This document shows positions 48,955 to 58,356 of a stretch of 64,000 bases of DNA, in pieces. Each line of letters opens with the position of its first letter. The first letter of the stretch is position 1. Location of the stretch: the NCBI RefSeq assembly GCF_900183385.1, contig NZ_FXUT01000007.1, positions 124,001 through 188,000 of the forward strand, given 5' to 3'. Position numbers and translations under genes: made by a program. The notes beneath the pieces were generated by a model. It saw nothing but the letters and a program-made list of their open reading frames with translations, ran no database searches and was not told the origin of the DNA. This DNA comes from Listeria costaricensis (lineage in GTDB: Bacteria > Bacillota > Bacilli > Lactobacillales > Listeriaceae).

Positions 48955-49029
48955 TTCGATACACCTCCTTAGAGACGTTTGCCTCATTTTAAAGGACAAG
49001 TCCTTCATATATTCCAGCTTAGCAAGTCG

Positions 49030-49569
49030 TCATTCAGATTCCTGATTTTTATCAAAGAAATCTGCCAGACCTGCAAGACGAGGATCCACTTTCGGTTGTT
49101 TTTCTGCTTGCTCTTTTAAAAGCTGCTCTTCTGTTTTGAGCGCCCATTCTTCACCTTTAGGAAGTGCCGTATCATCCAGCGCTTCTTCGCTAAAGACCTG
49201 CATGGGAATCTCAACAAGGAGTAGTTCCTCTACAACAGGCGTCAAATCTACGGTGTCCTTCTCCATCAAATGAAAAGATTCATCCGCCAAAGCCTCTTCC
49301 GTTTTCACAAAAGTTTCTTCCGCTGTGATTTCATAAGGAACATGCACATCCACAAGAGTACGTGCACACGGCAAAATCCATTCACCTGTCAGTTTGATAT
49401 GTGCCGCTACTTGATTCGCCGCTACATCCAGACTGCCTGTGACATGTACAGGACTCGCATCTCGCACATCCTGATGATTTGCTTGTAAAAATTCTGTCAG
49501 GTTGACCGTCTCATCCAATTGGAAGATTCCGTCGCGTGATTTTTTCAACTGACTTAAAGCCCATTTCAT
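49030..49569 (-). CDS. ylbN: YceD/DUF177 protein (YlbN)
   Basis: About 179 residues, acidic, with the DUF177 core (GEWILPCARTLVDVHVPYEI, then LMEKDTVDLTPVVEELLLVE). Almost always paired with rpmF; linked in the literature to 23S rRNA or ribosome assembly. ATG 49569 lies eight bases after GGAG; ATG 49575 is also possible. Confidence 0.88.
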   Translation of the reverse strand: MKWALSQLKKSRDGIFQLDETVNLTEFLQANHQDVRDASPVHVTGSLDVAANQVAAHIKLTGEWILPCARTLVDVHVPYEITAEETFVKTEEALADESFHLMEKDTVDLTPVVEELLLVEIPMQVFSEEALDDTALPKGEEWALKTEEQLLKEQAEKQPKVDPRLAGLADFFDKNQESE

Positions 49570-49597
49570 TTTCATCACTCCAAGCGCAACAAAAAAT

Positions 49598-49626
49598 ATT
49601 ATAGCTTTTTACAAAGGTTTTGTCAA
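49598..49626 (-). promoter_or_regulatory. Consensus sigma-A promoter for ylbN-rpmF
   Basis: Minus strand TTGACA (49621-49626), 17 bases, TATAAT (49598-49603): a full match to consensus. It fits the high demand for ribosomal protein. Confidence 0.85.
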
Positions 49627-49711
49627 TGTTTTTCGAGCTTTTGTATCGCTATAATTCTTCTTTTATTTTATGGTAAAATAATGAAAAAGTACATTCAAAG
49701 GAGGGCGAAAA

Positions 49712-50875
49712 ATGAAAGCCGTAGGAATCGTGGTCGAATATAATCCATTTCATAATGGGCACCTCTATCATTTAGAGCGAGCGCGGCAGGATACGGGGGC
49801 AGATGTCGTGGTGGCCATCATGAGCGGCTCGTTCGTGCAGCGCGGCGAACCGGCTGTGCTTTCAAAATGGACGCGCACCAAGATGGCTCTCTCGGCTGGG
49901 GTTGACCTAGTGATCGAGTTGCCCGTTCGTTTTGCGGTGCAGCAGGCGGATATTTTTGCGCGCGAGGCCGTTCGACTGTTGGGTGATTTGCAGGTTGATA
50001 CGCTTTATTTTGGCAGCGAGGACGGGCAGGCAGCACATTTTGAAGAGCTGGCCGAGCTGGCTGTTTCAGAAGCATTTACGCTCAAATTAAAGGAACTTCT
50101 GGCAGATAAAAAAAATAGCTACGGGACGGCCTATACAGAAGCTTTGCGGCACGCTGGGCAAAAGCAACCGCTAGATTTGACTTTGCCTAATAACATTCTC
50201 GGCTTTCATTATGCGCTGGCGGTTCGTGAGCTGGGACTGTCGATGAAGCTTCAGACACTGCGCCGCCAGACGGACTACCATGAAGAGCTGCCGACTGATG
50301 CCCAACTGACCAGTGCCACAGCCATCCGGAAAATGATTTTGAAAGACGACTTTGCCGAGCTTGCCCCTTATGTGCCAACAGCCGTTTTTCAGGATTTGAC
50401 CACCTATGATGCCCGTTTTTTGGCATTTGACGACATGTGGGCGCCGCTTCGTTACCGGCTTTTGACCGATTCGCCGAATGAGCTGGCCAAGATTAACAGC
50501 ATCACAGAGGGCATTGAGAATCGCATGGTAAAAACGGCGTTAGAGACGGACTCGGCGGACGAATTTTTGCAGTTGATGACGACCAAGCGTTACAGTACAT
50601 CTAGAATTAAGCGGGCAGCGGTTCAACTCGTGCTTCATCATTTGAAAGATGAACAGCAGACACCGTATCATCACATTCTTGGCATGACGCGCGCTGGGCA
50701 GAATTACCTTTCGTCTGTCAAAAAAGGGCTGAGTTTCCCGCTTGTGTCAACGATTTCCAAGGCTCCTACTGAACTTGTTGCTGCTGATATTCGGGCGACA
50801 CGGATTTATGCCCTGCTTGAAGGTGGAAAGCTCGACATGAATGAAGATTTTAGACGACCGCTTCTATTATTTTAA
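49712..50875 (+). CDS. tmcAL: tRNA(Met) cytidine acetate ligase (YlbM/TmcAL)
   Basis: Nucleotidyltransferase-fold N-terminus VEYNPFHNGHLYHLERA (HxGH-like NGHLYH) and IMSGSFVQRGEPAVLSKW are diagnostic. The enzyme uses acetate and ATP to form N4-acetylcytidine at the wobble position of elongator tRNA-Met. 387 residues. GGAGG upstream; extended -10 TGGTAAAAT at 49671-49679. It stands alone on the plus strand, divergent from ylbN. Confidence 0.92.
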   Translation: MKAVGIVVEYNPFHNGHLYHLERARQDTGADVVVAIMSGSFVQRGEPAVLSKWTRTKMALSAGVDLVIELPVRFAVQQADIFAREAVRLLGDLQVDTLYFGSEDGQAAHFEELAELAVSEAFTLKLKELLADKKNSYGTAYTEALRHAGQKQPLDLTLPNNILGFHYALAVRELGLSMKLQTLRRQTDYHEELPTDAQLTSATAIRKMILKDDFAELAPYVPTAVFQDLTTYDARFLAFDDMWAPLRYRLLTDSPNELAKINSITEGIENRMVKTALETDSADEFLQLMTTKRYSTSRIKRAAVQLVLHHLKDEQQTPYHHILGMTRAGQNYLSSVKKGLSFPLVSTISKAPTELVAADIRATRIYALLEGGKLDMNEDFRRPLLLF

Positions 50876-51125
50876 TAAAAAGGTCCTGATCAAATACGGT
50901 CAGGACCTTAAAAATTATTTTTATTTTTTTCGCATACTGACGGGCGTAAAAAAAGTTGACTATCATCACAATCACAATTAATCCCATCTCAATCAGCAGT
51001 AATGGTGATTTATACGATGGTGAATAGCGATGAAAATAGTTGACTCCTGTAATCAACAACAGCACCAAATATAAAATTGGAACGCCTATTCTGCAAATTT
51101 TATGGGAATAAAACTTTTTCCACAT
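50850..51125 (-). CDS. Small two-segment membrane protein; 3' end runs through a terminator
   Basis: About 91 residues from ATG 51125 (GGGTG six bases before). Two membrane segments (~14-32 and ~45-63) with a basic tail. The reading frame crosses the terminator of tmcAL and overlaps that gene by 26 bases. In the run of seven A at about 50926-50932 (minus strand), one A fewer would give the ending YAKK and a TAA just before the hairpin. So the last ~20 residues may come from an indel. Unknown function; TATAAT at 51150-51155 is a possible -10. Confidence 0.5.
   Translation of the reverse strand: MWKKFYSHKICRIGVPILYLVLLLITGVNYFHRYSPSYKSPLLLIEMGLIVIVMIVNFFYARQYAKKIKIIFKVLTVFDQDLFIKIIEAVV
50878..50912. 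terminator. Bidirectional terminator after tmcAL
   Basis: AAGGTCCTGA near 50880-50889 pairs with TCAGGACCTT near 50900-50909. T-rich on the minus strand and moderately AT-rich on the plus strand. Confidence 0.75.
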
Positions 51126-51267
51126 TTTTATCACCCGCTTTTTATGTTCATTATAAAAATAAAAACGGTTTAATGGAAATGTTTAACGGATAGATTTCCT
51201 TATTTTTGTCACCTGTCAATGGATTTATATCTTATTAAAAACTGAGTCATGTGAATCGTTTATAAAA

Positions 51268-51325
51268 AAACTGAAAATCAGACGCAGTCATTTAAGAGCT
51301 GACTCCAGCCACTGATTTTCAGTTC
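51268..51325 (-). terminator. Terminator after ylbL
   Basis: ACTGAAAATCAG 51270-51281 pairs with CTGATTTTCAGT 51312-51323, and inside it AGTCA/TGACT adds a second stem. Seven T follow on the minus strand. Confidence 0.85.
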
Positions 51326-51330
51326 ATTTT

Positions 51331-52386
51331 TTATTTTTTCTCCAACCGCTCCAAATAATCGACGGCGTCTTGGAATGTTTTGACGGGAACGATTTTCATG
51401 TTCGAGTCAATGTCCTTCGCGGTCTTTTTAGCCAGATCATAATTGGATTCGATTGTTGGGTCTTCTTTTTTCATGTCTTTTGTGATCGTGTCGTCCGGCG
51501 CAAAGAAAATATCAGCACCGGCATTATCGGCCGCGACCACCTTCTGATCGATTCCGCCGATTCGACCAACATTTCCGTCCGGGTCGATCGTGCCAGTTCC
51601 CGCAATTTGGTAACCTTTTGTAATGTCTTCATCTTGGAAACGGCTGTAGATTTCCAGACTGAACATCAGGCCGGCAGACGGTCCGCCGATTTTGTCCGAA
51701 TCAATGTCGACTTTGGGATCCGTCGTGACTTTCTGATCGTCTACAAGCGTTATCCCAATTCCAACCGTGCCTTTGTTATCAATGGTTGTCAATTCAATTT
51801 CAGCGGATTCATGCTTTTTATTGTGCACATAGTCGACCTTGATTTTGTCGCCCGCTTTTTTACTTTTAACATATTTGATAAATTCTTCGCTAGATTTAAA
51901 TTCATTGCCATCTACGGCTTTGATCAAATCGCCGGCATGCAGATATTTCGCGGCTGGCACATCATCCATCACACTCAGCACATAAACGCCGTTGTATTCG
52001 ACTTCCACTTGCTGCCCGGCCGCTTTATAGGCCACCTGAATGGCGTTATTCTTGGACTCGTTCATCATGTACATCTGGCGGACATTGTATTCCTCATCCG
52101 ACTCATCCTCATATTTCACTTCATCGTCTTTTTCAATCTCATGATAAGGCAAAAATTTTGCTGCTACATATGAATAAATATTGGCTGGTGACTGGGCAAC
52201 CGTCACAAGGCTAAAGGAACCCTTGACAGTTTCTGGATGTCCCTTTACGGATACAAGCGGCTCCAATTCATCAGCTGAACCAGGTTTCGTGATGTAATAA
52301 GGCATTGGGATAAAGAATCCCACGATAAGTACGAGTAAAATGGCGATCAATGTAATCTGTTTCCACTGTTTGCGCATCTGATTCAA
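51331..52386 (-). CDS. ylbL: PDZ-Lon-type serine protease YlbL (SepM-like)
   Basis: 351 residues: one N-terminal membrane anchor (~10-28), a PDZ domain (VYVLSVMDDVPAAKYLHAGD, ~150-215) and a C-terminal Lon-type domain. The catalytic Ser is in GGPSAGLMFSLE, and the Lys in GGIDQKVVAAD. Family members cleave membrane or secreted peptides on the outside (SepM processes a competence peptide in streptococci); substrates in this organism are unknown. 11 bases after coaD. Confidence 0.92.
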   Translation of the reverse strand: MNQMRKQWKQITLIAILLVLIVGFFIPMPYYITKPGSADELEPLVSVKGHPETVKGSFSLVTVAQSPANIYSYVAAKFLPYHEIEKDDEVKYEDESDEEYNVRQMYMMNESKNNAIQVAYKAAGQQVEVEYNGVYVLSVMDDVPAAKYLHAGDLIKAVDGNEFKSSEEFIKYVKSKKAGDKIKVDYVHNKKHESAEIELTTIDNKGTVGIGITLVDDQKVTTDPKVDIDSDKIGGPSAGLMFSLEIYSRFQDEDITKGYQIAGTGTIDPDGNVGRIGGIDQKVVAADNAGADIFFAPDDTITKDMKKEDPTIESNYDLAKKTAKDIDSNMKIVPVKTFQDAVDYLERLEKK

Positions 52387-52397
52387 CTCCTGCTTTC

Positions 52398-53443
<1,046 letters not shown>

Positions 53444-53487
53444 CTTTCATTCCTACATTTCCTGATTAGTTTGATGATTACTTTTCC

Positions 53488-53515
53488 ATTTTACCTAAAT
53501 TGAGAAGAAAATCAA
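53488..53515 (-). promoter_or_regulatory. rsmD-coaD-ylbL promoter
   Basis: Minus strand TTGATT (53510-53515), 16-base spacer, TAAAAT (53488-53493), after the ylbG terminator. Confidence 0.6.
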
Positions 53516-53527
53516 AGTCGCGACCTT

Positions 53528-53562
53528 ATAAAAAAAGAGCAGATCCATAAGATCCGCTCTTT
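53528..53562 (-). terminator. Terminator after ylbG
   Basis: AAAGAGC 53534-53540 plus GATC 53542-53545 pair with GATC 53551-53554 plus GCTCTTT 53556-53562; a T run follows on the minus strand. Confidence 0.85.
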
Positions 53563-53564
53563 CC

Positions 53565-53846
53565 TTAAATACTAATCTGTACATCATCGCGCTTCCGTTC
53601 ATAGCCCGATTCAATTTTGGATTCATATTCCGTTTTTAAAAATGGACGGAATGATGGTTCCACACGCTTTACATAGTGAAAGCGAGCAATCTTTGCTGAA
53701 ATTTCTTCCACATCGCACATATTGCAGTAAAGCACCGCATATTTCAGCTTACGCGAAACATAATGCACATTGCCGAAGCGTTTCAACGAACGAACTTGCT
53801 TTAAATGATTCAGCCAAATGACGATGGCTTGACGATCATTTTCCAT
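53565..53846 (-). CDS. ylbG: DUF2129 protein YlbG
   Basis: 93 residues; [20 protein letters not shown] and [20 protein letters not shown] match the YlbG/DUF2129 family of cytoplasmic proteins, function unknown. It always sits between ylbF and rsmD in Bacilli, as here; 33 bases after ylbF. Confidence 0.88.
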   Translation of the reverse strand: MENDRQAIVIWLNHLKQVRSLKRFGNVHYVSRKLKYAVLYCNMCDVEEISAKIARFHYVKRVEPSFRPFLKTEYESKIESGYERKRDDVQISI

Positions 53847-53879
53847 TGTAACCTGCCCCTTTTCCTTACCTTAACCGAA

Positions 53880-54329
53880 TCAGGCCGAACAGCCGCAGCT
53901 TCCCCCGCTACCACAACCACCTGATGAGCAGCTTGATTTTTGCTCAAAAAATGGATTTCCGGTTGGTACTTTTATATTTTCTGAAACCGCACCGGCAAAC
54001 AGCAAACTGATCTCATCGAGCAATGTCTGAAGCGCCATTTCGGCCTGCCTGAAAGCAGCAACATGTTCGTCCATATCAAGTTCGCGTTTTAAAGCACGGG
54101 TTTTTCGTGTAACTTCTTTATAATCAGGATGATAACGTCCAAAGCGCTGCACTTCATCATACCGTTCTTTGATGGTGATAAAAGCACGCCGCCTTTGCTC
54201 GGTTTCCGGACTGGTTTCCATCGCTTTTTTCTTTGCTGCATAATCGAGCATGATCTCCGAGTCCAAAATCTTCGCAGCTAAATCATCCGCCATGTCAAGA
54301 AGCGCAAGGTTTTCCATTGTGGCAATCAT
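53880..54329 (-). CDS. ylbF: RicF (YlbF), Y-complex component
   Basis: 149 residues, mostly helical, ending in CSSGGCGSGGSCGCSA. This Cys-Gly tail binds part of a 4Fe-4S cluster in the RicA-RicF-RicT complex of B. subtilis, which directs RNase Y to cut particular mRNAs and influences competence and biofilm. ATG 54329, GGAGG nine bases upstream. The partner genes are elsewhere. Confidence 0.92.
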   Translation of the reverse strand: MIATMENLALLDMADDLAAKILDSEIMLDYAAKKKAMETSPETEQRRRAFITIKERYDEVQRFGRYHPDYKEVTRKTRALKRELDMDEHVAAFRQAEMALQTLLDEISLLFAGAVSENIKVPTGNPFFEQKSSCSSGGCGSGGSCGCSA

Positions 54330-54377
54330 CCCTTATTCCCTCCATGACTTTTTATATCCTTCATTATACCATAATTC

Positions 54378-55433
54378 TTATTTTGTAAGAAAGTTTTGCG
54401 TGTAGTACTTCTGATAGGTTCCCTCACCCATATAGGTAAAACTTTTATCGAGCAGATTCTTGCGATGACCTTCCGAATTGAGCCAGCCCTCTACCGCCGC
54501 ACCGGCATCCATATAATTATAGGCAATATTTTCGCCCGCCTTGGTATATTTGATTTCCGCCTTCTGCAATCTGTCAGAAAGCGCCCCTTCTGTCGGCGAA
54601 TTGTGATCAAAATAATTATTTTCTGCCATATCGAGACTGTGAGAATAGGCAACTTTGGCAACCGCCGGATCACTTGCTACTTCATTTGCACCATATCGTT
54701 CGCGAATGACATTGGTGATCTCAAGCACTTCCTGGTCTGCCCCTTGATCGATCTTTTGCCACATGTCATCTGTGACTTCTTCCTGATAAATTTCCCCTTG
54801 ATAGTTCAGTTCATAGGGATGCATTTTAACAAAAGACAGCTTATTCATATAGCGCACACTGACAAGCTTTGAAGTAAATTTATCAAAATTGAGCTGTGCA
54901 TAAACGCCACTGCCCAAATCCGCCACCGGTCGCACGTTTAGATCGTCTTCTGAGAGCTCAAAGCGATAAAAATTATCTTCATAATGGAACGAGACTTCCG
55001 ATTGCAAATTCGCATTTGTAAAAACCTCTTCCGACGACATGCCGATCTTATAAGGACTGACATCAAGGTCCTGACCAAGTGCATAAATAGTTTGCACCTG
55101 ATTATTCTGAACGCCTACCAGCATGTAACTGGAATTAGGCTGATTATACACATAATATTCATAACCGTATGGTGTGGCATCTTTACGAACCGGCTCACCA
55201 AATTTTTGAACGACTTTACTAACATCTTGATTGATCAGCGCACTCAAACTATTTTGATCACTAATTGAGGCAGTAGACTCATTGGCCTTTTGCTCCTCAT
55301 CCGAGAGATTTTTCTGCTTCACTTTTTCCGATGCTTCATTCGTATCGCTTGGACTGTTAAAAAAGAGATCCGTGTTATAGCCGATAAAAAGGCAAATCAC
55401 AAGCAACACGAGAACTCTTAAAATGAATTTCAT
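54378..55433 (-). CDS. Secreted or membrane-anchored CAP-domain protein (YlbC-like)
   Basis: 351 residues: N-terminal membrane segment (~4-22), a CAP-associated N-terminal domain (VVQKFGEPVRKDATPYGYEY, ~70-215), and a C-terminal CAP/SCP domain (VLEITNVIRERYGANEVASD; YSHSLDMAENNYFDHNSP; GENIAYNYMDAGAAVEGWLN; SEGHRKNLLD). The CAP cavity His and Glu residues (H in YSHSLDMA, E in AGENIA, H in SEGHRK) are present. Matches B. subtilis YlbC in order and layout; molecular role unknown. Confidence 0.88.
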   Translation of the reverse strand: MKFILRVLVLLVICLFIGYNTDLFFNSPSDTNEASEKVKQKNLSDEEQKANESTASISDQNSLSALINQDVSKVVQKFGEPVRKDATPYGYEYYVYNQPNSSYMLVGVQNNQVQTIYALGQDLDVSPYKIGMSSEEVFTNANLQSEVSFHYEDNFYRFELSEDDLNVRPVADLGSGVYAQLNFDKFTSKLVSVRYMNKLSFVKMHPYELNYQGEIYQEEVTDDMWQKIDQGADQEVLEITNVIRERYGANEVASDPAVAKVAYSHSLDMAENNYFDHNSPTEGALSDRLQKAEIKYTKAGENIAYNYMDAGAAVEGWLNSEGHRKNLLDKSFTYMGEGTYQKYYTQNFLTK

Positions 55434-55790
55434 TTTCGCCCTCCTTGCATGTTTCCTTTATTGTAACGATTTTAATCATTAAAAGCTATCTTTTCATCAA
55501 AATGTTAAATAATCGCAAAGCATATTTCAATAAATCTTACATTTTCCAAAAATAATATTAGAAATCAAGCGAAATGAAAACGTTTCACTTACTTACCGCC
55601 ATTTACAGATTAAAAAGAAGATTCTAGACATTGAATTCTTCGCTTAACTAGCCCTTTTTAGAAAGCGCTTGCATTTAAGGGTCCCCCATATTATAATTTT
55701 AATAGAAACGTTTCTATCGTATTTAGTTGCATAATCTATTTTATCTTATGCTGTTCCTGATTTTAAAATTGTAAAAACGGGGGAATCCAA
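55434..55790 (+). promoter_or_regulatory. Regulated promoter of the sugar-binding lipoprotein gene
   Basis: A 357-bp noncoding region. Promoter: TTGCAT (55669-55674), 17 bases, TATAAT (55692-55697). A cre-like site TAGAAAGCGCTTGCA (55659-55673, one mismatch to WTGNAARCGNWWNCA) covers the -35. A perfect 16-bp palindrome ATAGAAACGTTTCTAT (55702-55717) covers the start point. Further upstream is TGAAAACGTTTCA (55575-55587). CcpA plus a LacI-type repressor are inferred. Confidence 0.7.
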
Positions 55791-57044
55791 ATGAAAAAAC
55801 GTTTTTCGCTCACAGTTTTAGCAGCAGCCGCACTCATGTCCGTCTTGTTCCTATCTGCTTGTGGAGGAGATAGCAGCAACGACTCTTCCTCATCCAAGAA
55901 TGAGCTTGTATTCTGGGCAATGGGAGATGAGGCCTCAACAACTAAAGAACTTGTAAAAGGATTTACGAAAGAAACTGGTATTAAAGTAAAAGTCCAAGCA
56001 ATTCCTTGGAGCAATGCGCACGACAAAATGCTGACTGCGATTGCTTCAAAATCCGGCCCAGATGTCGTCCAAGTTGGAACGACAAACATGGCAGAATTTG
56101 TAGAAGCCGGTGCCCTAGCTGATATTACAAAGAAAATCGATTCAACCGACAATCTTGATCCTTCTAAATTTTATCCGGCAGCCATTGAAACCACCCAATT
56201 TAATGATAAGACCTATGGCGTTCCTTGGTATGTAGAAACGCGCGTGCTCTTCTATCGTACGGATGTTCTTGAGGCAGCTGGCTATTCGGAACCGCCAAAA
56301 ACTTGGGAGGAACTGCATGATGTCGCGGTCACTTTATCCAAACGAGGCGATGACCTTTACGGATTCTCGATTGACCCAAATGAAGGCACATTCGGCTATA
56401 TGTTCGGCCGCCAAAATGGTTCCGAACTGATTAATGAAAAAGGCGAACCCGTTTTAGATCAAAAAGAATTCGTCGATGCGATCAAATATTTGGATAGCTT
56501 CATTAAAGATGGTGCCACGCCTAAGCAAGATTTAGGAATGGACATCACCCAAACCTTTGGTGGAGATCAGCCCATCCTACCAATGTTCATCAGCGGTCCT
56601 TGGATGGCCAATACACTAGAAACAACTGCACCTGAATTAGACGGAAAATGGGCGATTGCTACATTGCCTAAAAAAGAAAATAATTTATCCGCACTTGGCG
56701 GCTCTGATTTGGCCGTGTTTGAATACAGTGACAAGAAAGACGATGCGCTTAAATTGATCGATTATCTGAGCCGTCCAGATGTTCAAATGGACTACCTGAA
56801 ATCAACCAAAAATCTTCCTTCCAGCATAGAAGCTTGGGAAGATCCTTCTATTAAAAATGACACCAATTATCAAATATTTAAAGAACAGCTGGAATCAAGC
56901 AAACCTATGCCGCTTGTCCCACAATATGAGGAAATGGCAGAAGCCTATAAAAAATATTGGGAGCAAATTGCTGTCAACGGAGAAGATGTTGACCAGGCAA
57001 TGAAAGACCTGAATGCAGAAGTTGCAAAAATGTTACAGAATTAA
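55791..57044 (+). CDS. Sugar ABC transporter substrate-binding lipoprotein (orphan)
   Basis: 417 residues. The signal peptide ends in the lipobox LSAC (Cys at residue 24), followed by a Ser/Asp-rich linker. The mature part is a family-1 extracellular solute-binding protein of the maltose/oligosaccharide type (FWAMGDEASTTKELVKGFTK; GPDVVQVGTTNMAEFVEAGA; YGVPWYVETRVLFYRTDV). No permease or ATPase gene adjoins it; both neighbours are unrelated and opposite in strand. It must use permeases encoded elsewhere. Strong GGGGG ribosome site. Confidence 0.9.
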   Translation: MKKRFSLTVLAAAALMSVLFLSACGGDSSNDSSSSKNELVFWAMGDEASTTKELVKGFTKETGIKVKVQAIPWSNAHDKMLTAIASKSGPDVVQVGTTNMAEFVEAGALADITKKIDSTDNLDPSKFYPAAIETTQFNDKTYGVPWYVETRVLFYRTDVLEAAGYSEPPKTWEELHDVAVTLSKRGDDLYGFSIDPNEGTFGYMFGRQNGSELINEKGEPVLDQKEFVDAIKYLDSFIKDGATPKQDLGMDITQTFGGDQPILPMFISGPWMANTLETTAPELDGKWAIATLPKKENNLSALGGSDLAVFEYSDKKDDALKLIDYLSRPDVQMDYLKSTKNLPSSIEAWEDPSIKNDTNYQIFKEQLESSKPMPLVPQYEEMAEAYKKYWEQIAVNGEDVDQAMKDLNAEVAKMLQN

Positions 57045-57071
57045 TTAGGCTAAAATTATCGCCACACATAA

Positions 57072-57146
57072 AAAACTGCAGACCCAATCTTTGTCTACAG
57101 TCTTGAGCCGACAGGAAAGTTTCAGCTTTTCTGTCGGTTTTTTTAA
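57072..57146 (+). terminator. Double-hairpin terminator after the binding-protein gene
   Basis: CTGCAGACC/GTCTACAG (about 57075-57102) is followed by CCGACAG/CTGTCGG with AAAG/CTTT-type extension (57107-57137) and a run of seven T. Confidence 0.85.
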
Positions 57147-58201
57147 TGCCCCATTTTGTCATGCATTTCTACGGAAGCACTGGGAAGCTGTTGCCCTACT
57201 ATTTTTGGCTGCGTCTCTAGTGGTACAGAGTTTTGCTCCGACTGAAAACTACTCACAAAATAGATGCCCATTAAGAAAACCAATGAAATAATGGCAATGG
57301 GCAGGCGGACATAGCGATTCTGTCTTTCTTGGGCGGTCAGTTTATGATCACTTTGTTTGATCTGAATCAAAATGGCGGCAATCATGAGCAGTAGTGGAAT
57401 CGCTAATAAGAAGAGGGCTGAACTCCCGATGACTTTTCCAAGTAAATAGACGCCCCACAGATAGGCGGTTATGAGCGGAATCGTGTAATAAAGCGGCGTG
57501 AAACGAAAAAACAAGCGCGTTTTTTCATAGAGCGCCCAGATTGGCTGCTTCGTTTGTTGCATTTTACGATTAAAAAGCTGATACTGCTCATTATCTGGCG
57601 CCAGACTGACCGCTTGTTCAGAGAGACTTCTCGCACGCTCAAAATCCCCGCGTCGATAATTTACCTTAGCAAACCAGAAGAGATAAAGCGGTTCTTCCGG
57701 CTCTAAACCAAGGGCCAAATGCTCATAATGAAGAGCCTGTTTATTTTTCGGCTCTTTTAATGCTAGTAGATAACTGTATTTCGCCAAAAAATGCGCATTT
57801 TCAGGTTGAAGTTCAATGGCTTTTTGATAAAATGGCTCCCGTTCATTCAGTCGTCTTGGCAAATGTTCGGCCAGCTCAAAATAAAAAATCGCCTCCTCAG
57901 GAAACAACTTGATCCCTGCCCGCGCATAATTGATCACTTTTCGGGCATCTTTCAGCCCCTTGTAAATCGCGATTGCCTGTTGGTAGATCTCTTTTTGTCC
58001 TGTATGATAGACGATTACCTGTTCCATTTGCTGTGCCGCATTTTCTAACTGGTTTATTTTTAAGTAGTAGTAGCTTAAATTTAAATACCCTGCGAAATGA
58101 GAAGGATTTTCAAGAATCATATTTTCTGCTTCATTTTTGGCTGTTTCTAAATGACCATTTTCTATGAGATGAATCGTACGTTCATAACTGGCAATTTTCA
58201 T
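57143..58201 (-). CDS. TPR-repeat protein with C-terminal membrane segments
   Basis: 352 residues. Residues 1-~215 hold about six tetratricopeptide-like repeats (YERTIHLIENGHLETAKNEA; GYLNLSYYYLKINQLENAAQ; FLAKYSYLLALKEPKNKQAL). They are followed by three membrane helices (~237-258, ~260-282, ~298-318) and a short exterior tail. A scaffold at the inner membrane face is the natural reading; no enzyme motif. Its stop overlaps the terminator of the converging gene. Family not otherwise recognised. Confidence 0.75.
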   Translation of the reverse strand: MKIASYERTIHLIENGHLETAKNEAENMILENPSHFAGYLNLSYYYLKINQLENAAQQMEQVIVYHTGQKEIYQQAIAIYKGLKDARKVINYARAGIKLFPEEAIFYFELAEHLPRRLNEREPFYQKAIELQPENAHFLAKYSYLLALKEPKNKQALHYEHLALGLEPEEPLYLFWFAKVNYRRGDFERARSLSEQAVSLAPDNEQYQLFNRKMQQTKQPIWALYEKTRLFFRFTPLYYTIPLITAYLWGVYLLGKVIGSSALFLLAIPLLLMIAAILIQIKQSDHKLTAQERQNRYVRLPIAIISLVFLMGIYFVSSFQSEQNSVPLETQPKIVGQQLPSASVEMHDKMGH

Positions 58202-58303
58202 GGTATCACTCCTCCAAATCCAACTTTACTAGTACTTTAGCACATGAAAATGAAAAAATTGAGAACAAAAGTTTAAAGATTTGTTTAAGAAAAGGCGCTA
58301 GCA

Positions 58304-58349
58304 TACAAAAAAGCTTTGAACCTGTCCAACGAAACAGTTTCAAAGCTTT
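58304..58349 (-). terminator. Terminator after ctaB
   Basis: AAGCTTTGAA at 58311-58320 pairs with TTTCAAAGCTTT at 58338-58349; six T follow on the minus strand. Confidence 0.85.
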
Positions 58350-58356
58350 AAAAATT

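Noticed and set aside
48955-49008. 18-codon N-terminal extension of rpmF
   Set aside because: It would include the GGAGG ribosome site of ATG 48954 as coding sequence and is absent from L32 proteins.
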